Source: an uncultured Emticicia sp. (lineage in GTDB: Bacteria > Bacteroidota > Bacteroidia > Cytophagales > Spirosomataceae). Taken from it: DNA of 64,000 bases. Below are positions 34,331 through 44,132 of this stretch, in pieces. The position numbers and the translations under genes are program-made. Location: the NCBI RefSeq assembly GCF_937903345.1, contig NZ_CALCZQ010000052.1, positions 124,001-188,000 on the forward strand, in the 5' to 3' direction. How positions within the stretch are numbered: the first letter of the stretch is position 1; each line of letters opens with the position of its first letter. The notes below the pieces were generated by a model. That model ran no database searches. It saw only the letters and a program-made list of their open reading frames with translations, and was not told the origin of the DNA.

Positions 34331-35725
34331 ATGACCAAACGCCTATTTTTTATTTATTTTCTCTTTTTACAAATCATTCATTATCAATCTTTTGCCGATG
34401 ATTCTTTGGTCGTTCGTCAGATAAAAATAGTGGGTAATCTCCGCACAAAAAAAGAGATTATCCTTAGAGATATGGCTTTAAAGGTGGGAGATACACTTCA
34501 AAAAGCTAAATTAGTCGATGTTTTAGAAGCTGACCGTAAGAAAATTTTCAATATAAATCTTTTTGTTACGGTTAAACTTGCTTCAGAGTACGTTGATAAT
34601 CAGCAAATTGATGTAATAGTTGAGGTAAAAGAACGGCTCTATTTGGTATTACTACCAGTATTTTATTTAGCCGACCGAAATTTCAACGAATGGTGGTATG
34701 AGCGAGGTCACGATTTAAAACGTACAATATATGGAATCTACGGAAGGCACTCTAATCTGACAGGAAATAATGACCAACTAAAAATTAGGGCGGAAGGCGG
34801 TTTTGTTCCTAATTTTGAAATTGCTTACAGTACGCCTTATCTTGATAAAACCCTCCAAACAACTTTTTCTGTTGGTGCATTATATGGCACAAACAAAACG
34901 ATGGTTTATCGAACTTCGCAAGATAAATTTCAATTTTTTGAAAGTGAAAAACGCCAACGTGAACGACTTAATTTTTATGCAGTTCTGGCTCGCCGAACAG
35001 GTTTTTTTCAGAATCAATATCTACAAATTATTTATAATAAAACTCAAATTGCCGATACTATTGCTCGACTAAATCCCAATTATTTTCTGGATGGACGCAC
35101 CCGACAGAAATATTTTTTAATTAGTTACTCTTACGTTTTTGACCGTAGAGATAATCGCCAATATGCTCTAAAAGGATTTCGACTAAGCCTTGATGCTACC
35201 AAATATGGACTTTCGGCACGTGAGGATATCAATCAATTTAGTTTAAGCGGAACAGTTAGCCAATATTTTCCTTTACGCCAAAATTTTTACGGTAATTATA
35301 GTCTAAGAGCTAAGGCATCTTTTCCAGAAAAACAACCGTTTTTACAAACCCAAGGCTTGGGCTACAGAAATGATTTGGTAAGGGGCTATGAACTTTATGT
35401 TATTGATGGCCAAAGTTATGGTCTTATAAAAACAAATCTAAAATATCGAATGTTTGATAAAATCTTCGATTTGAGTAATTATCTTAAGGTGAAACAGTTT
35501 AATGCCTTACCTGTAGCAGCCTACATAAATACTTTTTTTGATGTTGGATATGTAAAAAATAACTTTTCCGAATTAAATAACACTAAATTTGCAAATAAAT
35601 GGTTAGTTGGTGGAGGGGTCGGACTTGACTTAGTGACTTGGTACAATATAGTCGGTCGATTAAATTATTCAATTAATGGAGTGGGTGAAAAAAGACTATT
35701 TTTTAACCTCTCCCGCGAATTCTAA
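34331..35725 (+). CDS. BamA/TamA-like outer-membrane protein with POTRA domain
   Basis: 464 residues. A signal peptide (MTKRLFFIYFLFLQIIHYQSFAD) is followed by one POTRA-type domain (about 23-100: RQIKIVGNLRTKKEIILRDM, then DRKKIFNINLFVTVKL). The remaining 360 residues alternate hydrophobic and polar positions as in a 16-stranded surface-antigen barrel, ending LFFNLSREF with a terminal phenylalanine. It is shorter than BamA (several POTRA domains), so it is a single-POTRA relative of unknown cargo. A small lipoprotein gene follows. Confidence 0.85.
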   Translation: MTKRLFFIYFLFLQIIHYQSFADDSLVVRQIKIVGNLRTKKEIILRDMALKVGDTLQKAKLVDVLEADRKKIFNINLFVTVKLASEYVDNQQIDVIVEVKERLYLVLLPVFYLADRNFNEWWYERGHDLKRTIYGIYGRHSNLTGNNDQLKIRAEGGFVPNFEIAYSTPYLDKTLQTTFSVGALYGTNKTMVYRTSQDKFQFFESEKRQRERLNFYAVLARRTGFFQNQYLQIIYNKTQIADTIARLNPNYFLDGRTRQKYFLISYSYVFDRRDNRQYALKGFRLSLDATKYGLSAREDINQFSLSGTVSQYFPLRQNFYGNYSLRAKASFPEKQPFLQTQGLGYRNDLVRGYELYVIDGQSYGLIKTNLKYRMFDKIFDLSNYLKVKQFNALPVAAYINTFFDVGYVKNNFSELNNTKFANKWLVGGGVGLDLVTWYNIVGRLNYSINGVGEKRLFFNLSREF

Positions 35726-35775
35726 CACTATCCAATAAAAATTTGTGTTTTCACAATATACCTTCTTTTAAAAAT

Positions 35776-36321
35776 ATGAAAATTTACTTTTTAATTTTAT
35801 CTTTGCTTATTGTTGAGTGTAGTAACCCCAAAAAAAATGAAATAGCGGAAGTTTTAAAGGCTCCCTCACCAAAGGATGCTACTACAAGTAATGTTCAGAA
35901 ACTCAAAAATGCAATTATGGGCACGGGTGAAGGTCTCCTTCGAGGTATCCAATTTGGCGATGCTATAAACGACGTTAAAGTTAAAGAAAAAGCTGAGCTT
36001 TTTGAAGAAGAAGACTCGCATATTGGCTACTCTTTTGATACAGACAATCTTGAAACGGTTGATATTCTCTACGAAAAAGACAAACAAAACCGTGTTTCAG
36101 GTATAGAATTAGACATTTACATGAATTCAGATGCCACAAACGATAGCCTTAAAAACGAATTTACAAAACAATTTACTTCGCTCTACGGTCAACCACTTGC
36201 TAACGTGGAAATACCTACATGGGAAATAAAATCTAAGGGTAAGGTAAGTATAAAGGTTGTGAAGAATAAACTTGACAGAGGCTTAGAAGTTAAATTTACA
36301 AAAGATTTAAAGCCTATTTGA
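35776..36321 (+). CDS. Small lipoprotein of unknown function
   Basis: 181 residues from ATG 35776 (MKIYFLILSLLIVECSN); the track start further upstream adds a non-conserved leader. The signal ends LIVEC, an unusual but possible lipobox. The mature part has RGIQFGDAINDVKVKEKAELFEEED and GYSFDTDNLETVDILYEKD, which looks like a repeated beta-alpha module. I do not recognise the family. It lies 50 bases downstream of the barrel protein and may be its partner. Confidence 0.65.
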   Translation: MKIYFLILSLLIVECSNPKKNEIAEVLKAPSPKDATTSNVQKLKNAIMGTGEGLLRGIQFGDAINDVKVKEKAELFEEEDSHIGYSFDTDNLETVDILYEKDKQNRVSGIELDIYMNSDATNDSLKNEFTKQFTSLYGQPLANVEIPTWEIKSKGKVSIKVVKNKLDRGLEVKFTKDLKPI

Positions 36322-36518
36322 TAAATTAATATTTATAAAGGAAAACTCTTTGCAAACTAATAATGCAATTCAAAAATTTTAGTTTTGAACATCTGATTAT
36401 TAGGAATTTGCATTTTTTTTTAATTAATAAAAGCAGATACGAACAAAATTGGCATAAATCTTGACAATACTTATTTCAAAGGTTGCTATTTATAACCAAA
36501 ACCAGCCTAACCCAAATC

Positions 36519-37301
36519 ATGAAAATCAAGAAAAAAACAACCCTCAGCCTAATGCTTATGGGATATTTAGCATTGTGCAGTTGTGAAGGGCCAGAAGGCC
36601 CACAAGGTCTAAAAGGAGACCAAGGGCCTCAAGGAATACAAGGTCTTAAAGGTGAAACAGGTACAGTTGGAGCAACAGGACTAACTGGCCCTTCTGGTCC
36701 ACAAGGACCAACAGGGACAACAGGTGCTACAGGAGCAACGGGGGTAGCAGGGGCAACCGGCCCTAAAGGAGATACTGGCGTTGGAGTAGCGGGGCCTCAA
36801 GGTCCAACAGGATCAGTTGGACCAGCCGGACCAGCGGGACCATCTGGAGCACAAGGTGTAACGGGACCAACGGGACCAGCCGGAGTTTCTGCAACTGGTC
36901 CATCAATTAATGTTATCTACTCTGATTGGTTTACTCCATTGATTGGAGATTGGCAGAAAATTAGTGAAAAAAGTTATTTATATAGAATTAATGAAGTAAA
37001 AATTACACAAGATATTATTGATAAAGGAGTTGTTTTGGCATACAGTCGCCAATTTTCAAATGGTCCGGCTTATCTATTACCAATGATGCTCGAAACAAGT
37101 ACTGGCTTAACTAACTATAATATTTCGGTGATCTTAGGTAAGGTGAATTTTTTATTTTCTGAATTACTCGATACTCAAGGAAAACCAGCTACAGGCTTAC
37201 AGTATCGTTATGTAATTATACCTGGAGGGGTAAAATCACGAGCTAATATTGATTATTCAAACTTTGATGAGGTGTCGAAAGCTTTTGGAATACCTAAATA
37301 G
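36519..37301 (+). CDS. Collagen-like surface lipoprotein
   Basis: 260 residues from ATG 36519. Signal peptide with lipobox ALCSC (C22). Immediately after comes a collagen-like stalk of about 32 G-x-y triplets (about 24-127), rich in GPQ, GPT, GAT and GPA and broken once by GVGVA. The C-terminal 130 residues form a separate beta-rich domain (SDWFTPLIGDWQ, RYVIIPGGVKSRANI). Proline hydroxylation is not needed for bacterial collagen helices. Predicted to be a trimeric lipid-anchored stalk with a C-terminal head; target unknown. Confidence 0.9.
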   Translation: MKIKKKTTLSLMLMGYLALCSCEGPEGPQGLKGDQGPQGIQGLKGETGTVGATGLTGPSGPQGPTGTTGATGATGVAGATGPKGDTGVGVAGPQGPTGSVGPAGPAGPSGAQGVTGPTGPAGVSATGPSINVIYSDWFTPLIGDWQKISEKSYLYRINEVKITQDIIDKGVVLAYSRQFSNGPAYLLPMMLETSTGLTNYNISVILGKVNFLFSELLDTQGKPATGLQYRYVIIPGGVKSRANIDYSNFDEVSKAFGIPK

Positions 37302-37348
37302 AAAATCAGGTTTCAAATTATACTTTTATTGGTTGTAAAAACTAATTT

Positions 37349-37380
37349 CAGAAAAGACGCAAAAAGGCGTCTTTTCTGTT
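37349..37380 (+). terminator. Rho-independent terminator after the collagen-like gene
   Basis: A perfect 12-bp stem (37349-37360 with 37367-37378) with a 6-base A-rich loop, 47 bases after the stop. The T residues lie within the stem's 3' arm. Confidence 0.75.
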
Positions 37381-37661
37381 AAGTTCACAATTTAAAGTAC
37401 TTTGAAAATATTTATTAGTTATACCCAATCTATGTTCTTATTTAAAATACTCCTATAATTTTAATCTATTTTTAAAATTCTCTATAGCGAGCTTTTCACT
37501 GTCAAACAATCCCTTAAATTAAATCCAAAGTTTAATTAGTCCGCTAACTTCGAATGGTTTTGATATTCAAAAACCAATTTCTTATCATTATTTTTTCATC
37601 AATCAAAACGAACAATAACTAATTCAGTTAAAAGCCTTTTTACTAATACAAAATTGCAAGT
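37381..37661. other. AT-rich gap, nothing recognised
   Basis: About 280 bases between the collagen-gene terminator and the decayed region. No ORF, RNA motif or clear promoter seen. Confidence 0.5.
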
Positions 37662-38320
37662 ATGAGTACTTCACAAAAAGCAGGCAATTATCCGCTTGAA
37701 ATGCAAAAAATAGATATACAATTGCATAAATCATCCACCTAAAAAGGTATATATTTCGACGAATTGCAGATAGAAAATCATTCAGAGATATTTGATGGTT
37801 TTGAGATTTTTTAGTAACAAATAGCTGAATTAAGCGATATTTTTTGCCACCTGCATAAAAATAATGATAGAATAACTACTCGAATCTATTAAAAATTATC
37901 AAAACTGTATGATAAAAACGAAGATACTACTGCTTTTATGGTTTTTTCCGTCTTATTAAGCAAGGTTTGCTCTCGAACTAATTTTTTGTAAATGAAACAA
38001 TTGCACAAACCTCACTTTGGTTACTCTCACGCATCCATACTTTTTTAAAAAACTTACTTAGGTTAAATCATCAATTTTTTGAAGCTAGTTTGAAGCGGGG
38101 AGGCATGTATTTTGATTCAAAAAGTTATCATAAAATCATGGATTCTTATCACCAAGCTGTTTAAAAATATCCTACAAGTATTACAGAGTTTTGTAGAAAC
38201 GCCGAAAGTTACCTTAAAAATGGGCATTTTAACTATTGTATTGTATAAAACTCCATATAGGCTTTGTAAAATTCCAAAAACAAATATGCCAAGAATTTGA
38301 TGGTCGTATTGAAGTAGCAA
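37662..38320 (+). pseudogene. Decayed gene region, family not identified
   Basis: Several coherent protein-like pieces appear in plus-strand frames broken by stops and shifts: MSTSQKAGNYPLEMQKIDIQ, then KGIYFDELQIENHSEIFDGF, QIAELSDIFCHLHKNNDR, LNHQFFEASLKRGGMYFD with SKSYHKIMDSYHQAV, and after a TAA KYPTSITEFCRNAESYLKNG with HFNYCIV. The pieces run in order over about 650 bases, as expected of one decayed gene. Which family it came from is not clear. The 62-codon frames within are not taken as genes. Confidence 0.5.
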
Positions 38321-38321
38321 A

Positions 38322-39236
38322 CTATTGGAGTAAATCTATCCCTTTTGGTCTTCTTTTTCGGCCTAAAGTCATCATTACTACACCAGCCAAGATAATTCCT
38401 GATGCCAAAATTGAGCGAGAAGTAAGACGCTCATCTAAGATAATCCAACCCAAGAAAATTGCAACCACTGGGTTTACATACGCATAAGTGGCCGTAAGCT
38501 GCGGTGGGGCATGATTTATCAGCCAAACGTAGGCCGTATATCCTACATAAGATCCAATGAGTACGAGATAAATCATCGCTAAATATGTTTCAGTAGTCAT
38601 ATTCTGAAAGGCTTGTAATTGGTTTTTCTCAAAAACAATGCTCATTAATAAAGAAAAACAACCACCTACTATCATCTGAATAGCCGTTGATTGCAGCGAA
38701 TTAGGTAAAATTAAATAAGGTGATTTGAGTGAACCAAAAGCCCAAGCTATTGAGCCGAGAAAAACAATTAAGGCCGCCAAAATAGGAACTTCTTGCTGGC
38801 CTATTTGTTCAGAAGGATTGAGCAAAACCGCCATTCCGACTAAGCCTAAAACCAAACCGAAAATGCCAATAATTGAAGGTTTTTCATTGCTAAAAAACAA
38901 AAAATCAAGCAAAATCATCCATGCAGGCAAGGTGGCTACCAAAAGTGCCACCAAACCCGAAGGCATTTTCATAAGTGCAAAAGCTACGGCACAATTACCA
39001 ACGCCACTAAGCAGCACGCCAATAAATGCTGCATTACGCGTTGCTTGTAGGGTAGGAATTTCTTGCCCTTTGAGTAAAGTAAATACAAATAAAAGCGAAC
39101 CACCAATCAAAAATCGCGTACATGAAATAAGCATTGGAGGCAAAGTATGTAGAGCGATTTTGACACCTAAGTAAGTAGAACCCCAAACGATATAAACGAT
39201 TCCCAGAGCGATAAATATTTTTGTTTTTTCTGACAT
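38322..39236 (-). CDS. EamA/DMT family transporter (YedA-like)
   Basis: 304 residues with ten predicted membrane helices in two EamA repeats. The N-terminal VYIVWGSTYLGVKIALHTLPP, the first-repeat end VGMAVLLNP and second-repeat AYVNPVVAIFLGWIILDERL are typical of the inner-membrane drug/metabolite exporter group that includes YedA. Substrate is unknown. It ends in a basic QRRRPKG-like tail. It is a single gene. Confidence 0.9.
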   Translation of the reverse strand: MSEKTKIFIALGIVYIVWGSTYLGVKIALHTLPPMLISCTRFLIGGSLLFVFTLLKGQEIPTLQATRNAAFIGVLLSGVGNCAVAFALMKMPSGLVALLVATLPAWMILLDFLFFSNEKPSIIGIFGLVLGLVGMAVLLNPSEQIGQQEVPILAALIVFLGSIAWAFGSLKSPYLILPNSLQSTAIQMIVGGCFSLLMSIVFEKNQLQAFQNMTTETYLAMIYLVLIGSYVGYTAYVWLINHAPPQLTATYAYVNPVVAIFLGWIILDERLTSRSILASGIILAGVVMMTLGRKRRPKGIDLLQ

Positions 39237-39482
39237 TAAGGAGTTTTAAAAAATCAAGATTGGGTAAATACTAATTATTGTTCAAAGATAGTTATTAACA
39301 AAATAACTTATAAACCTTAGGAAGAAGTGGTTGTTAGAAATATAGCAAATGTACAATTTTGTTAGCAATAAACGACTGGCTTAATCGGATATCATTGATA
39401 GATTGGTTCAGATTTGTAAATAGATTAATTCTATGCATTTCTGAATAGTATTAAATTTCTCTAAAGCTTTGAATTAGCTAAA

Positions 39483-41510
39483 TCAAAGTAGCCTTGCTGG
39501 AATTGTATACTGACCTCTGATCCCAGTTTCGTTGTAAGTAAAACCTTGAACAGATGAGGCGGCAGAATTTGACCGCATAAAATAGAGCATTGCCCACAGT
39601 CTATTATTAAAACGCCACCCTGCTTTTATATCAAAACGATAAATTTTCTGAAACTTTTCGTTGCTGATTTTTTGAACTCCGCCTGCAACCGAAATATGAT
39701 AGAGTTTTTTCACTTTGGGTTCATTAATATTTTCGGATACAGCAAATAGTTCGTATCCTTTAAAAATATCAGGACTAAAATAAACTTCAGGTACTAATTT
39801 TTTGAAACTAAAAACGCTTAAATTAATTCCTGCTTTGAATACGGGAGATTGTAATAAATCATAATAAATAGATGCAAATAATAAATTTCTTTGATTACCA
39901 TCAGATATACGAGTATTTATCAATTGAGAGTAAAGCCCGACTCTAAATGGCAAACTTAGATTATAATTTGCCTGAATATTATCCATTCTTATATTTCTAT
40001 CAATTAGGCTTGCAGAAAAAGATTGTAGTTCGTTATAATACTTTAATTCTAAAACCTGGTACTTTCCAATATTTAGTTCAGTGCCTGCCTCACCAAGGAT
40101 GCGATTATATTTGAGTGCTGAAACCAATGTGGCCTCTGCAAAGAATTTAATTGCACCAGAAACTCGATAGCTCGCACCTGTGCTCATTTGTCTAATACCA
40201 GATAAGGTACTATTAGTTTCTAATAAGTTTTGAGCCGAACGCTGGTAGTAAGCGGACCATACCCTAAGGAGAGCGTGAGGGTCAAAGCTAATTTTTGTAC
40301 GATAATTTTGAGATACATTTCCACCATTATCTTTGCTAAAAAAAACATGAGTATAAATTGTAGGGTCGTGAGCTATGTGTAGTTTTTCTAAAAACTGGAG
40401 AGCATCTCTCTGATTAGGAAAGTATTCCAAAGTTTTTCTCACATATTTAAAAGACTCATTATCAAGTCCTTGTGCATGATTAGCATCTGCATATCCTAAA
40501 TTTCCATCAAACGAAGATGGAACTGAGGCAAGTAAGTTTTGATAGTATTTTGATGCTTTCGTAAATCCTTTGCTCCATATATTAATTCTTCCGTATCCCG
40601 AAATCACATCAAAATTATTCGGATAAGCTGTTCGGAGTTTATCAAGCTGCAAAAATGCAGATTTAAAGTCTTTTTTCCATGCAAAAGCATTGACTAAACC
40701 CAAATATGCTTTTAAACTATTGGAAGAATCGGCCGTTTCTACTGCTTTTTTCGCCCAAAAAAACGCACTTTCATTGCTTTTTAATTTATTTGCAACCATT
40801 GATAAGCCTAAATAGCCATCGGTTTTTTTGGATGGTAAACCCACCAAATTCTCATGTATATTTTTTGCCTCAATATACCGTTCGGCAGTCATTAAAACCT
40901 GTGCTTTATTGACCAATGCATTAATATCTTTGCTATTTTCTGCCAATATTAGATTGTAAAGAGCAATGGCTTCATCAAATTTACCATCGTTTGCCAAAAC
41001 TCCACCTCTACCTAGCCTCATGAATTTTCGACTCACTATCGCGTTGGCGTTATTTGGGCTTATTTTCAGTGCTTTTTCTACATAAAATAATGCTTCATCG
41101 TATTTTTTAGATTCTGAAAAAGCATTTGCATAACCCAAAAGTGCAGCAAAACTTGTAGAATCACGCTTTACCAAAATATCATACAAAACGAGAGCGTTCA
41201 CATAATCTTTACTCCACATGTGTACTTCTGCCATATTTAAGTCGATTTCGAAATTATTCGGTAGACGTGCCTGAAGCTTTTTAAGAACGCCTTTAGCTTC
41301 GTCAGTTTTACCTGAAAGGCCAATGCCACGGGCATAGCAGATAAGAGCGGTTTGGTTGAGAGAGTCTTTTTTTAGATAATCATTAAAAAAGACTGCTGCG
41401 TCGGCAAACTGTCCAGTTTCGAGCATTCGAAAGCCCCTTTCCATTGGAGATTGCGAATACACCATCATTGGCAAAATAAGTAGAGCCAACAATAAATTAG
41501 GAAGTTTCAT
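39483..41510 (-). CDS. TPR-repeat protein with C-terminal outer-membrane barrel
   Basis: 675 residues from ATG 41510 (MKLPNLLLALLILPMMVYSQ, signal peptide); the longer frame starts in the neighbouring gene region. About ten TPR-like repeats fill residues 25-390 (for example GFRMLETGQFADAAVFF). The last 270 residues look like a YaiO-type beta barrel with alternating strands, such as YKVLELKYYNELQSF-type segments. Such proteins are suggested to help export or bind polysaccharide. It starts 7 bases after the DUF4184 gene stop, so the two are probably coupled. Confidence 0.78.
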   Translation of the reverse strand: MKLPNLLLALLILPMMVYSQSPMERGFRMLETGQFADAAVFFNDYLKKDSLNQTALICYARGIGLSGKTDEAKGVLKKLQARLPNNFEIDLNMAEVHMWSKDYVNALVLYDILVKRDSTSFAALLGYANAFSESKKYDEALFYVEKALKISPNNANAIVSRKFMRLGRGGVLANDGKFDEAIALYNLILAENSKDINALVNKAQVLMTAERYIEAKNIHENLVGLPSKKTDGYLGLSMVANKLKSNESAFFWAKKAVETADSSNSLKAYLGLVNAFAWKKDFKSAFLQLDKLRTAYPNNFDVISGYGRINIWSKGFTKASKYYQNLLASVPSSFDGNLGYADANHAQGLDNESFKYVRKTLEYFPNQRDALQFLEKLHIAHDPTIYTHVFFSKDNGGNVSQNYRTKISFDPHALLRVWSAYYQRSAQNLLETNSTLSGIRQMSTGASYRVSGAIKFFAEATLVSALKYNRILGEAGTELNIGKYQVLELKYYNELQSFSASLIDRNIRMDNIQANYNLSLPFRVGLYSQLINTRISDGNQRNLLFASIYYDLLQSPVFKAGINLSVFSFKKLVPEVYFSPDIFKGYELFAVSENINEPKVKKLYHISVAGGVQKISNEKFQKIYRFDIKAGWRFNNRLWAMLYFMRSNSAASSVQGFTYNETGIRGQYTIPARLL

Positions 41511-41517
41511 CTGATAC

Positions 41518-42261
41518 TTAGTTATGACTGTTTTTGTAAACCCAAGAAACAATAATTATACTAATGAGAAATGAACTAATTGATATGACAATAATCTGTC
41601 CGAAAGGTTTTTCGCTTGGCACTCCGATTATATATCGAACAATAATTATTACAAGAGAATTGCCTATAATTTTAAGCCAGTATCCTATTTTAGCCTTTTT
41701 GGGAATAATGTCTTTCTCATTTTTTGGTGGAGTTAAATAAATAGCTAGCAAAAATCCTGCCATTCCAATGATTGAGCTTAGGCCTTGCAAAAACTGATAC
41801 AACTTAATATTTAATGAAAAAATATTTAATTCCGAATCAAGAACATTAAAATATATAGGAGAAATATAATTTGGTTCATGCGTAAAATTATCCCAAGCAA
41901 AATGCGTAAAAATGCCAATAAGTATAGAAATAATGACTTTTAACGGGAATTTTTTGAAAAATAGCCACCAATTTTCGTCAACACGATTTAAAAAACGTTG
42001 AAATAGAAAGGTGGGAAGATGTAAAATTAAAGCCTTTTTTATAAACTGATGAAAAATTATTATCAATAAAAGAGCAAGGGGTAAATCAAATAATAATATT
42101 CCCCAAAAAGTATGACTCCAAACAGCATAGAGGGTAATTCTGATGAAAAACTCAAAATCGGGCACCATACTACCCATAAATAAGCCTGAAAAAGACAGAT
42201 ACTTACCACAGAATCTTCTGAACGGATATATAGCAAGTGTATGAGAAAGTGTAAATGGCAT
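41518..42261 (-). CDS. DUF4184 family membrane protein
   Basis: 247 residues, about seven membrane helices. The N-terminus MPFTLSHTLAIYPFRR, the motif GSMVPDFEFFIR and the HFAWDNFTH histidine/aspartate cluster match DUF4184, a family related to metal-dependent membrane hydrolases of the YbcI/DUF457 type. Function unknown. It lies immediately upstream of the TPR/barrel protein. Confidence 0.85.
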   Translation of the reverse strand: MPFTLSHTLAIYPFRRFCGKYLSFSGLFMGSMVPDFEFFIRITLYAVWSHTFWGILLFDLPLALLLIIIFHQFIKKALILHLPTFLFQRFLNRVDENWWLFFKKFPLKVIISILIGIFTHFAWDNFTHEPNYISPIYFNVLDSELNIFSLNIKLYQFLQGLSSIIGMAGFLLAIYLTPPKNEKDIIPKKAKIGYWLKIIGNSLVIIIVRYIIGVPSEKPFGQIIVISISSFLISIIIVSWVYKNSHN

Positions 42262-42976
42262 TATTTTTTTTATTTCGAATTGATATTCTTAAATTAATAA
42301 ATTTGGCTCTAATAGACTTTTAAATTAGGTGTTCAATCCACAGTTTTAGCAACTATAATATTATCTACAAATATCTTAAAGTTTTTGAAATAAGAAATAA
42401 AATGATTTTAATAGTTAAACTTAAGAACGGTTAAATGACTGTTTATAAGACTATTACCTTACAAGTAACGTGTCACCTATTGATCATAGACTACTGTTTA
42501 CTGAGGGCATTCTGAACTATTGGTTCATCTTCGAATTTCTAAAAAGTTTAATGGAAATAAAATACAGTAAGTAAATATGCTGAAAATGATAAATGAAAAG
42601 TTTTTTAGTTTATTAAATTGGTAATGTTATTGATCAGTCTATGCCAAAAACATAAAAAAGGCAATTTTTTTTTCTTAAATTTTTAAACACAACACAGGGA
42701 TTGTGGAAACTAAATTTTAGACTGAATAATTATTAATAGTTATTAAAAATGCTCATTTTGGTAAGGAAAAGCCCTTTTTTTATGCCTTTTAGGACTGAAG
42801 ATTGCTTGTGATATGACTAATGATTATTTACTTTTTAAGTAATGAGACACATTAAAAGAGATACGAGATAAGGAAGTTTGATAATAAACAAATTTAAAAA
42901 AACTGTCATCGCTTATTTTCGTCTTAGAACTTTAATTATTTATAAGTGATAAGTAAAAAAATAAAAATCAAAAGAA
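42262..42976. promoter_or_regulatory. Long AT-rich region upstream of the receiver-glycosyltransferase
   Basis: 715 bases between the minus-strand DUF4184 gene and the plus-strand receiver-GT2 gene. No gene or RNA motif is recognised. TATTTTCG near 42,910 is one base off a -7 box. The region is longer than most gaps here, so it could hold regulator sites or a long leader. Confidence 0.45.
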
Positions 42977-44119
42977 ATGCTGATACTTGCCGCCGATGAC
43001 CAGCCAATGATTTTGAAATCAATAGAAAACAAGCTCCTTGAGGATGGTTTTGAGGTACTAAGTGCCAACAATGGCCAAGAGGCAATTGATTTCTTTGATT
43101 CATACCAACCCGATTTGGCTATCATTGACCTCAATATGCCCATCAAGTCCGGTTACGAAGTAATTGACCATATCCGCACGGTACGCTCTTCAAATATTCC
43201 AATTATAATCATGTCGGGCGAAAATGAAGAGAAAACCATTATTGAAGTTTTTAATATGGGTGTCAATGATTACGTCGAAAAACCTGTAAGAGTCAATAAG
43301 GTATTAGTAAGAGTAAAACGTTTGCTAAATTTAAAAATAAATGTTGACGAATTACAACAAAAAGGGGTGTTAAAGTCTGGATTATTGATTAAAAATGGCA
43401 TTGGTGTTGTTATTCCATGTTATAACGAGGAGAAAAGGCTCAAAACAAAAGAATTTGCAAATTTTGTACATAATAATCATGGGTATCATATTTGCTTTGT
43501 AAATGATGGAAGCAAAGATAAAACTCTTGATGTCTTAAAAGAATTTCAACAAGGCAAAGAAGGATATATTTCTATCTACGATTGCGAAAAGAACAGTGGA
43601 AAGGCTGAAGCAGTTCGTCAGGGAATTTTGTATTTAGTAAAGGATAAATCACTTGATTATATAGGTTTCTTGGATGCTGACCTTTCGACTGATTTTATAG
43701 ATTTTGATGATTTGGCAAAAACATTATCGGTTTCTGATTATAAGCTTGTGATTGGTTCGAGAATTACTAGAATGGGTGCAAATATCATCAAGCAATCTTC
43801 TAGAGGAATAATTAGTAAGATTATTAATATTATAATTCGAACTATTTTGGGAATGGAAATACAGGATACTCAATGCGGAGCAAAAATTATGAATCGTGAA
43901 GTAGCCGAAAATCTGTTTAATACGCCATTTCTTACAAGCTGGTTGTTTGATGTTGAGATATTTTTGAGAATGAAAAAGTATTACGGTGCCGAAACTGTTG
44001 AGAAACTTATTTGTGAGCAACCTCTCCGAAGATGGGTACACGAAGATGGATCAAAGTTTTCATTTAAAGATTCTGTAAAAATATTAGGACAACTATCAGA
44101 AATTGCAAGAAAATATTAA
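42977..44119 (+). CDS. Response-regulator receiver fused to ALG5-like glycosyltransferase
   Basis: 380 residues in two domains. Residues 1-120 are a CheY-like receiver with acidic pair D7-D8, phosphoacceptor D51 (AIIDLNMP), S80 at the Thr/Ser switch and K102 (VEKPV). Residues about 140-370 are a GT2 domain: VVIPCYNEEKRL, VNDGSKDKT, DXD at 233-235 (LDADLS), GSRITRMG, DTQCGAKIMN, then LTSWLFDVEIF and HEDGSKF, the pattern of dolichyl-phosphate glucosyltransferases (ALG5). No membrane helix follows. It likely makes polyprenyl-P-hexose under phosphorelay control. It starts a three-gene run. Confidence 0.9.
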   Translation: MLILAADDQPMILKSIENKLLEDGFEVLSANNGQEAIDFFDSYQPDLAIIDLNMPIKSGYEVIDHIRTVRSSNIPIIIMSGENEEKTIIEVFNMGVNDYVEKPVRVNKVLVRVKRLLNLKINVDELQQKGVLKSGLLIKNGIGVVIPCYNEEKRLKTKEFANFVHNNHGYHICFVNDGSKDKTLDVLKEFQQGKEGYISIYDCEKNSGKAEAVRQGILYLVKDKSLDYIGFLDADLSTDFIDFDDLAKTLSVSDYKLVIGSRITRMGANIIKQSSRGIISKIINIIIRTILGMEIQDTQCGAKIMNREVAENLFNTPFLTSWLFDVEIFLRMKKYYGAETVEKLICEQPLRRWVHEDGSKFSFKDSVKILGQLSEIARKY

Positions 44120-44132
44120 AACTTCGTAACAA

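Noticed and set aside
36590..36895. Regular DNA repeat resembling a CRISPR or satellite
   Set aside because: It is the codon pattern of the collagen-like G-x-y triplets.
38112..38300. 62-67-codon frames on both strands
   Set aside because: They fall in the decayed region, with no start signal or family match.
37662..38320. HEPN-domain origin of the decayed gene
   Set aside because: The piece ITEFCRNAESYLKNGHFN has a faint HEPN look, but upstream pieces do not support it, so no family is named.
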